Source: Bacillota bacterium | GTDB lineage: Bacteria; Bacillota; Clostridia; Oscillospirales; Acutalibacteraceae | Assembly: GCA_023417635.1 (NCBI GenBank) | Contig: JAEZFF010000044.1 | Location: forward strand, 1-11,597 | Direction: 5' to 3' | DNA length: 11,597 bases | In this document: piece after piece, positions 7,536 through 11,597 of the stretch | Layout: the number at the start of each line of letters is the position of its first letter | Position numbering within the stretch: the stretch's first letter is position 1 | The notes under the pieces: generated by a model | Databases searched by the model: none | What the model was told of the DNA's origin: nothing | Seen by the model: the letters and a program-made list of their open reading frames with translations, nothing else | Program-made: the position numbers and the translations under genes

Positions 7536-7564
7536 ATTATAATACTCAACGGAACCGTTTACAA
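7536..7564 (-). promoter_or_regulatory. Sigma-A promoter of the DUF1858 gene
   Basis: On the minus strand, TTGTAA (7564-7559) and a perfect TATAAT (7541-7536) are separated by exactly 17 bases. The spacer and end of the -35 contain the near-palindrome AACGGAACCGTT (arms of five around AA, 7549-7560), a possible operator. A start near 7529 gives a leader of about 85 bases. The promoter begins 26 bases past the end of the muramidase gene. Confidence 0.75.
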
Positions 7565-7589
7565 CAGATTTCTGCTTTCATTACAGTCC

Positions 7590-9335
7590 TCAGCGAACTG
7601 TAACAATTCCAAAGCGCTGCGACGTACTGCCGCTTGCAGCATAAACCCCAGCCTTTCCACTGCCTACAGCCTTTATTCTCAGGTAATAACTTCCATCTGA
7701 ATAACTAATGGCAACCGTGCGGATAACCGAATCCCCCGCACAGGCAAACCGATAAGAATTTCCAGGAACTCCGGTCAGCTTAAACTGGTACTGCGCACCG
7801 AGCTTCATTGTATAGTAATAAGGGGTATCCGATTTTAAGAAGGTGGCATCGTGGCCGGTTGCCTGGAACGAAACCGAGCTGCCGCTTGCGGAAGTTGTTG
7901 TAATCGTAGCTATGCCTGCACCCACATTGTGAATCCGGAACAAATACCCATCGGAAAGCTGTTCGTCATAGCTGACCGTAACCGCGGACGGGTTGGATGA
8001 TTTCACCGTGGGCACTGTAGCGTCGGCGGTCGTAATCTTATAATAGTAATCGCTGCGTGCGCCAAAAGTATAGGACGGCGTGTCGCATTTCAGAGTGCCC
8101 GCCGTACCGGTAGCTACAAAAGAAGCCGTACTTCCGTCAGACCCTGTTGTCGTTATGGTAGCTGTGCCTGTTCCCATATTCTTTATACAGTACATGTATC
8201 CGTCTGAAACTTTTTTGTAAAATGATACCGAAACTGCGGAAGAATTGGAAGACTCGGCACTTGGAGTCATGGGATTTTCCGTAGTAACTTTGTAATAATA
8301 GGTGCTGTGCGAGCCAAAATTATAGGATGGCGTGTCACATTTCAGCGCATAGGCCGCGCCAGTGCCAATCGCCGTAAAGGCAACCGAACGTCCGTCGCTC
8401 GCCGTTGTGGTAATAGTGGCATCCCCTTTGCCAACATTTGTAATGGTAAACAAATAGCCGCCCCGTGTAGGCCGTGGGCCGGAAACGGTAACTGCGGACG
8501 GATTGGAAGAAGATGCTGCCGGGGGGTCTATATCCGGTGTCGTAATTTTGTAAACATAAGATATGCGGTCGCCGAATGAATAAGATGACGTGTCGCAGTT
8601 GAAAGTCATTGGATCCATGGGCTGAGTATCTCCACCGCCCGCAGAAAAATCGACATAGCTGTAATCCATGTCGCAGTGCCCGGTGATACCGGGAACCGAA
8701 CCGTCGCTTGCGTACTGCCACATAGAATAGTTGCTGAAGTCCGGTGCAGAGGCGTTTATGTACTGTGCAACCCACAGGTTGTGCCTATACACCAGTGGGC
8801 TGGTTAAATGATTTTGGAAGAAATTTTTATTGGCATAGACAAGTGTTTTGTAACCTGCATTTTCAATCTTAGAGCAAAAAGTATCGACAATTTCACCAAG
8901 CGTCCCGCTGGGAAGCTCCGAAGGATGATAGTCATCTGTGTCTTCTATATCGTAAGCCACCGGATAATCCAGATGACGGCCATTTAAAATATGCAGGCAC
9001 TCATCTGCTTCCTGGGAAGCCATCGTTGTATTTGTCGCATAGCTGAAATGGTAAACACCAACTTTAAGGCCGCTGTTTACAGCACCTCTGTAATTCTGTA
9101 CAAAGCAGGGATCGGTCTGCTCATCCCAGACGCCCTGGTTGCCATCACCGCCGAAGCCATCGCGAATCATAGCAAATTTTATACCCGAATTCTTTACATC
9201 AGTCCAATTAATATTGCCCTGATACTTTGAAACATCTATGCCGCGAATCGGCGCAGCGGCCTGTGTGGGTAAAGGGCAGGCTGCAGCAGAAACAGCAATC
9301 GCCAGTGTTAGAAGAAGGGCTCCAAATCTTTTCAA
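7590..9335 (-). CDS. Secreted GH25 muramidase (lysozyme-like) with C-terminal tandem repeats
   Basis: From TTG 9335 this is a 581-residue exported peptidoglycan hydrolase. The signal peptide begins MKRFGALLLTLAIAVSAAAC and ends near AAA28; Cys20 could alternatively be a weak lipobox. The GH25 domain spans about 32-231, with GIDVSKYQG (Asp34), the catalytic-type YDIEDT (Asp129, Glu131), and YANKNFF, WVAQY and MWQYAS. It should cleave the MurNAc-GlcNAc bond. Residues 247-581 hold four repeats of about 85 residues. The frame stays open upstream to 9605, but a perfect sigma-A promoter lies inside that stretch, so the upstream start is not real. TTG 9335 has GGAGAGG six bases before it and directly precedes the signal peptide. 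ATG 9356 is possible but has no ribosome binding site. No clear terminator follows the stop. Confidence 0.9.
   Translation of the reverse strand: MKRFGALLLTLAIAVSAAACPLPTQAAAPIRGIDVSKYQGNINWTDVKNSGIKFAMIRDGFGGDGNQGVWDEQTDPCFVQNYRGAVNSGLKVGVYHFSYATNTTMASQEADECLHILNGRHLDYPVAYDIEDTDDYHPSELPSGTLGEIVDTFCSKIENAGYKTLVYANKNFFQNHLTSPLVYRHNLWVAQYINASAPDFSNYSMWQYASDGSVPGITGHCDMDYSYVDFSAGGGDTQPMDPMTFNCDTSSYSFGDRISYVYKITTPDIDPPAASSSNPSAVTVSGPRPTRGGYLFTITNVGKGDATITTTASDGRSVAFTAIGTGAAYALKCDTPSYNFGSHSTYYYKVTTENPMTPSAESSNSSAVSVSFYKKVSDGYMYCIKNMGTGTATITTTGSDGSTASFVATGTAGTLKCDTPSYTFGARSDYYYKITTADATVPTVKSSNPSAVTVSYDEQLSDGYLFRIHNVGAGIATITTTSASGSSVSFQATGHDATFLKSDTPYYYTMKLGAQYQFKLTGVPGNSYRFACAGDSVIRTVAISYSDGSYYLRIKAVGSGKAGVYAASGSTSQRFGIVTVR
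7593..8597 (-). repeat. Four tandem ~85-residue repeats in the GH25 protein tail
   Basis: Units begin near 8597, 8339, 8087 and 7832 on the minus strand, spaced 86, 84 and 85 codons. Each of the first three reads CDTxSYxFG, YxYKITT or similar, a SSNxSAVTVS block, DGYLFxIxNVGxGxATITTT and a closing ATG-type strand. The fourth is diverged: it starts SDTPYYY, has Ser instead of Cys, and keeps only SDGSYYLRIKAVGSGKAG. The alternating hydrophobic, Ser/Thr/Gly-rich pattern suggests beta-sandwich (Ig-like) modules for wall or glycan attachment. This is inference; no named domain was recognised. Confidence 0.85.
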
Positions 9336-9357
9336 AAATAACCTCTCCGTTTCCATA

Positions 9358-9373
9358 CGGCATTTTATTGCCG
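9358..9373 (-). repeat. Small stem-loop just upstream of the GH25 start
   Basis: CGGCA and TGCCG arms around a six-base loop lie about 22 bases before TTG 9335 and touch ATG 9356. A hairpin here would hinder use of that ATG while leaving the GGAGAGG site of the TTG start free. This supports the TTG choice. Confidence 0.35.
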
Positions 9374-9440
9374 GAATATTCGCATTCAATCTTCCAGATA
9401 CTGTAAAGCAAGTTTCGGCTGTAAAACGAAAAACAGCATA

Positions 9441-9467
9441 GTTCAACTGATATAATTCCAGCTGAAC
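9441..9467 (-). repeat. Imperfect inverted repeat in the GH25 5' leader
   Basis: GTTCAACTG (9441-9449) faces CAGCTGAAC (9459-9467) across nine AT-rich bases. In the minus-strand RNA this gives nine pairs with one G-U. It lies about 30-56 bases into the predicted leader. It may be an RNA hairpin or the operator of a dimeric regulator. Confidence 0.45.
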
Positions 9468-9503
9468 GTCACAAAATGTCGGAAAATGCGATTCAATATT
9501 TTT

Positions 9504-9532
9504 ATTATATTTTTCCTGCGGGCAAGTGTCAA
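9504..9532 (-). promoter_or_regulatory. Perfect-consensus sigma-A promoter of the GH25 gene
   Basis: On the minus strand, TTGACA (9532-9527), a 17-base spacer and TATAAT (9509-9504) match the consensus at all twelve positions. The start of transcription would be near 9497, leaving a leader of about 160 bases before TTG 9335. A/T tracts upstream of the -35 could act as an UP element. Confidence 0.85.
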
Positions 9533-9614
9533 GGTAAACAAGTAAAAAAGAAAACCTTATCTGCGAATGTGTCAAATTTTTTTGGTTATAAATGTTTCTT
9601 AGCACTCAAATCTC

Positions 9615-9643
9615 TTGTAACAATTCGACGATTCTGCTATAAT
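9615..9643 (+). promoter_or_regulatory. Sigma-A promoter of the CoA-transferase gene
   Basis: TTGTAA (9615-9620), a 17-base spacer and a perfect TATAAT (9638-9643). Transcription would begin near 9650 and give a leader of about 120 bases before ATG 9772. The -35 hexamer is the same TTGTAA used by the DUF1858 promoter. Confidence 0.8.
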
Positions 9644-9670
9644 TGAAATCATTGATATAATATTAACAAA

Positions 9671-9694
9671 GTCCTCGCTTCGGCAAGGGGGGAC
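9671..9694 (+). ncRNA. Leader hairpin with UUCG tetraloop upstream of the CoA-transferase
   Basis: GTCCTCGC (9671-9678) can pair with GC (9683-9684) and GGGGAC (9689-9694) around a UUCG tetraloop. This leaves AAGG as a four-base bulge and includes one T-G pair. It lies about 20 bases into the leader. The AAGG could instead pair with CCTT near 9706-9709, so two folds may compete. It does not match a riboswitch class that I recognise. Confidence 0.35.
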
Positions 9695-9771
9695 AGCAGC
9701 ACCTGCCTTTCGCTTTTTGGATTCTAAAATTATTCTATATTTCTGTATTTTCAAACATAGGAGGTTTTACT

Positions 9772-11334
9772 ATGGCCGTAAAATTCATAACTGCAAGGGA
9801 AGCAGCGGATCTCATCCCGAGTGACGTTACCGTTGGGACAAACGGTTTCATGGGCACCGCTTTTCCGGAGGAAATCGTTCAGGAACTGGAAAACCGATTT
9901 CAGGAAACCGACAGCCCGAAAAACTTGACTCTCTTCTTCTGTGCCGCACAGGGCGACAATAAGTCCAAGGGCCTGCTCCACCTGGCACACAAAGGCCTGC
10001 TGCGCCGCACCATTGGTGGGCATTACGGTATGGCCCGCAAAATTGGAGAAATGGTAATAAATAACGAGATTGAAGCCTATGACTTCCCGCAGGGTGTAAT
10101 GGCTCACCTGCTGTGTGAAACGGCTGCGCACCAGCCCGGCGTCCTTACGAAGGTGGGCATTGGCACCTTTGTTGACCCGCGCCAGGCAGGCGGCAAAATG
10201 AACGAAAAAACGATGTCCTGCGAAGATTACGTCCAGCTCGTAAAACTGAACGGAGAAGACTACCTGTTCTACAAATCAATCCCCATAAACTGTGCGCTGA
10301 TTGCCGGCACTTACGCGGATGAAAACGGCAACATTTCCTTCGAGCGGGAAGGCGTCCGCGCGGAATCCCTCGCACTGGCTACAGCCTGCAAGAATTCCGG
10401 CGGCAAAGTTTTTGTGCAGGTACAAAACGTTGTAAAAAGCGGTTCCCTGCATCCGCGCATGGTTGAAATACCGAGCGCACTGGTCGACTATGTGATTGTG
10501 GCAAGCGACATGAAGTACTGTATGCAGAACTTCGGCTCCCAGTACAACCCAGGCTTCTCCGGCGAGCACTACATGGGCCTTGCGGGATTCAAGCCGGCTG
10601 AACTGAACAACAAAAAAGTTATCGGCCGCCGGGCAGCCATGGAGCTGCAGAGCGACAGTATTGTAAACCTCGGCGTGGGGATTCCGGAATATATTTCCGC
10701 GGTCGCCGCAGAAGAGGGCATTACCAAGAAATTTACCCTGACAGTAGAAGACGGTATTTTCGGCGGAAGCCCGCAGAGCGGCTTGGACTTCGGCGTCAGT
10801 CTGAACCCTTCCTGCATGGTCACTATGTCCTCCATGTTCGACTTTTACGACGGCGGCGGTCTGGACCAGGCATTCGTCGGGTTTGCAGAAGGCGATATAG
10901 AAGGCAACGTGAACGTCTCCAAATTTGGCAAACTGATGCCGGGCTGCGGCGGATTTATTGATATTACACAGAACACAAAGCAAGTTTATTTCTGCGGTAC
11001 CTTTACTGCGGGCGGGCTGAAAACAGAAATCGCCAATGGTGAACTGCATATCCTGCAGGAAGGTAAAGTCGACAAGTTCACAAAGCAACTGCAGCAGGTC
11101 ACCTTCAGTGCCAAAACTGCTGTTAGCAACAACCTGCCTGTTATGTATATTACCGAACGCGCTGTGTTCCGCTTAACAAAAGACGGCATTATGCTTTGTG
11201 AAGCGGCGCCTGGCATCGACCTGGAAAAAGACATTTATGTCCATATGCCGCAGAAACCAATTCTTTCGCCCGACTTCAAACTGATGGATGCACGGATTTT
11301 CCGCAGTGAAAAAATGGGTTTGAAAGACAACTGA
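9772..11334 (+). CDS. Type I acyl-CoA:carboxylate CoA-transferase (propionate CoA-transferase-like)
   Basis: A 520-residue protein with the fused alpha-beta layout of type I CoA-transferases of the propionate CoA-transferase / acyl-CoA:acetate-3-ketoacid type, and of typical length for it. Such enzymes move CoA between acyl-CoA and a short-chain acid through a glutamyl-CoA thioester, in the cytoplasm. The N-terminal half has VGTNGFMGTAFPEEIV at 21-36 and GGHYGMARKIGEMV at 82-95. The C-terminal half has NLGVGIPEYIS at 299-309 and TVEDGIFGGSPQSG at 324-337, where Glu326 is the expected nucleophile. A fermentative role (propionate, butyrate, lactate or longer acids) is inferred; the substrate cannot be read. 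AGGAGG seven bases before ATG 9772 sets the start. It appears monocistronic, between its own promoter and a strong terminator. Confidence 0.92.
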   Translation: MAVKFITAREAADLIPSDVTVGTNGFMGTAFPEEIVQELENRFQETDSPKNLTLFFCAAQGDNKSKGLLHLAHKGLLRRTIGGHYGMARKIGEMVINNEIEAYDFPQGVMAHLLCETAAHQPGVLTKVGIGTFVDPRQAGGKMNEKTMSCEDYVQLVKLNGEDYLFYKSIPINCALIAGTYADENGNISFEREGVRAESLALATACKNSGGKVFVQVQNVVKSGSLHPRMVEIPSALVDYVIVASDMKYCMQNFGSQYNPGFSGEHYMGLAGFKPAELNNKKVIGRRAAMELQSDSIVNLGVGIPEYISAVAAEEGITKKFTLTVEDGIFGGSPQSGLDFGVSLNPSCMVTMSSMFDFYDGGGLDQAFVGFAEGDIEGNVNVSKFGKLMPGCGGFIDITQNTKQVYFCGTFTAGGLKTEIANGELHILQEGKVDKFTKQLQQVTFSAKTAVSNNLPVMYITERAVFRLTKDGIMLCEAAPGIDLEKDIYVHMPQKPILSPDFKLMDARIFRSEKMGLKDN

Positions 11335-11362
11335 CCGTGTAAATAAAATATTTATGGCTGTT

Positions 11363-11396
11363 TGCCTCGCTTTTTTATAAAAAGCGGGGCATTTTT
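11363..11396 (+). terminator. Rho-independent terminator of the CoA-transferase gene
   Basis: A 13-bp stem with one T-G pair: TGCCTCGCTTTTT, a three-base TAT loop, and the matching arm ending GCGGGGCA at 11391, followed by TTTTT (11392-11396). It lies 29 bases past the stop codon. The A-rich side upstream could give some activity in the opposite direction. Confidence 0.92.
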
Positions 11397-11438
11397 CAAA
11401 AAATATTTCTAATTTTCAAAAAACATACCCTGCAATAC

Positions 11439-11467
11439 TTGAAATATTGTACCGGTACAATTATAAT
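11439..11467 (+). promoter_or_regulatory. Sigma-A promoter of the MBOAT gene with operator in its spacer
   Basis: TTGAAA (11439-11444), a 17-base spacer and a perfect TATAAT (11462-11467). Sixteen of the seventeen spacer bases (11446-11461) form the perfect palindrome ATTGTACCGGTACAAT, centred on CCGG. A dimer bound there would block RNA polymerase. Palindromes with a central CG are typical of LacI-family repressors, but the regulator is not in this window. A transcript would start near 11474. Confidence 0.85.
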
Positions 11468-11514
11468 TAAGCTATTTGCTGCAACCTGAAAAATATAGAT
11501 AAAGGATGGGGAAA

Positions 11515-11597
11515 TTGGTCTTTTCATCAAACACTTTTCTCTTTTTGTTCTTCCCGATTGTTCTGATACTTTATTTCAACCCGTTTGTAAAAAGCAG
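11515..11597 (+). CDS. MBOAT-family O-acyltransferase (AlgI/DltB-like), N-terminal fragment
   Basis: Only the first 27 codons and part of the next are present before the window ends. From TTG 11515 they read MVFSSNTFLFLFFPIVLILY and then FNPFVKS, which closely matches the N-terminus of membrane-bound O-acyltransferases such as AlgI-like proteins: a short VFSS leader followed by the first membrane helix ending in LYF. The family acylates extracellular polysaccharides or teichoic acids from a membrane donor. AAAGG lies nine bases before TTG 11515, a good distance. The in-frame ATG at 11506 directly abuts that site, so it is less likely. The catalytic His region lies outside the window, so the assignment rests on the N-terminus alone. 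Confidence 0.75.
   Translation, partial: MVFSSNTFLFLFFPIVLILYFNPFVKS

Larger units (their letters stand above)
9336..9771. other. Divergent intergenic regulatory region, no gene
   Basis: The 436 bases between the divergent muramidase and CoA-transferase genes contain no convincing coding sequence. They hold a minus-strand promoter (9504-9532), a plus-strand promoter (9615-9643), an 82-base AT-rich stretch between the two -35 elements, inverted repeats in the muramidase leader (9358-9373 and 9441-9467) and a hairpin in the CoA-transferase leader (9671-9694). The heptamer GTGTCAA occurs at 9526-9532 and 9569-9575, but only the first has a -10 at the right distance. Confidence 0.8.

Noticed and set aside
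9526..9575. Two GTGTCAA copies 43 bases apart as a tandem operator
   Set aside because: One copy is part of the -35 element of the muramidase promoter. A second 7-mer in AT-rich DNA is not enough evidence, and it has no matching -10.
9357..9605. N-terminal extension of the muramidase
   Set aside because: It contains a perfect sigma-A promoter and lies upstream of a clear signal peptide; the residues look like translated noncoding DNA.
9650..9771. Known riboswitch upstream of the CoA-transferase gene
   Set aside because: None of the conserved cores I know (cyclic-di-GMP, preQ1, ZTP, SAM, cobalamin) is visible; recorded only as an unassigned structured leader.
10276..11088. 270-codon open frame on the minus strand inside the CoA-transferase gene
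   Set aside because: Antisense shadow of a well-supported gene. Its Cys/His/Ala-rich composition matches a reversed coding frame, and it has no promoter or ribosome binding site.
1..11597. CRISPR array, tRNA, rRNA, insertion sequence or phage genes
   Set aside because: No short regularly spaced repeats, no tRNA-like or rRNA segments, and no transposase or integrase reading frames were seen on either strand.

Overview
The window reads as a chromosomal segment of a Gram-positive, Firmicutes-type anaerobe, most likely a Clostridia member of the Oscillospiraceae/Ruminococcaceae sort. The evidence is strong AGGAGG-type ribosome binding sites, near-consensus sigma-A promoters with 17-bp spacers, the trmK-nif3 pair plus rqcH typical of Firmicutes, a secreted GH25 muramidase, and a type I acyl-CoA:carboxylate CoA-transferase of the kind used by fermentative clostridia. 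Base composition looks moderate, near 50% GC by eye (not counted). Genus-level placement is inference. There is no rRNA, tRNA, CRISPR array, insertion sequence or phage gene.

Layout. (1) Bases 1-3833, minus strand: a polysaccharide operon with its own promoter. It runs from a Wzy-like O-antigen/exopolysaccharide polymerase into two GT4-type glycosyltransferases, the last cut by the window edge. (2) Bases 3904-7175, minus strand: a housekeeping block of trmK (tRNA A22 methyltransferase), a Nif3-family metal protein and rqcH (ribosome quality control). It follows a small DUF1858 CxxC protein (7237-7443) that has its own promoter. (3) Bases 7590-9335, minus strand: an exported GH25 lysozyme-like protein with a tail of four tandem repeats of about 85 residues. 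(4) Bases 9336-9771: a divergent regulatory region with two back-to-back sigma-A promoters and structured leaders. (5) Bases 9772-11334, plus strand: the CoA-transferase, closed by a strong terminator. (6) From 11439: a promoter whose spacer is filled by a perfect 16-bp palindrome, driving the start of an MBOAT (AlgI/DltB-like) O-acyltransferase that leaves the window.

How the genes relate. The wzy-GT-GT operon builds a surface glycan. The MBOAT gene at the other end may acylate a surface polymer, though nothing links the two loci directly. The GH25 protein would act on peptidoglycan outside the membrane. TrmK, Nif3 and RqcH form a conserved tRNA/translation housekeeping group. The CoA-transferase belongs to short-chain fatty-acid fermentation. 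No complete undescribed system is evident. The most interesting items are the tandem repeat module of the muramidase, the palindrome-in-spacer promoter, and several structured leaders and inverted repeats.
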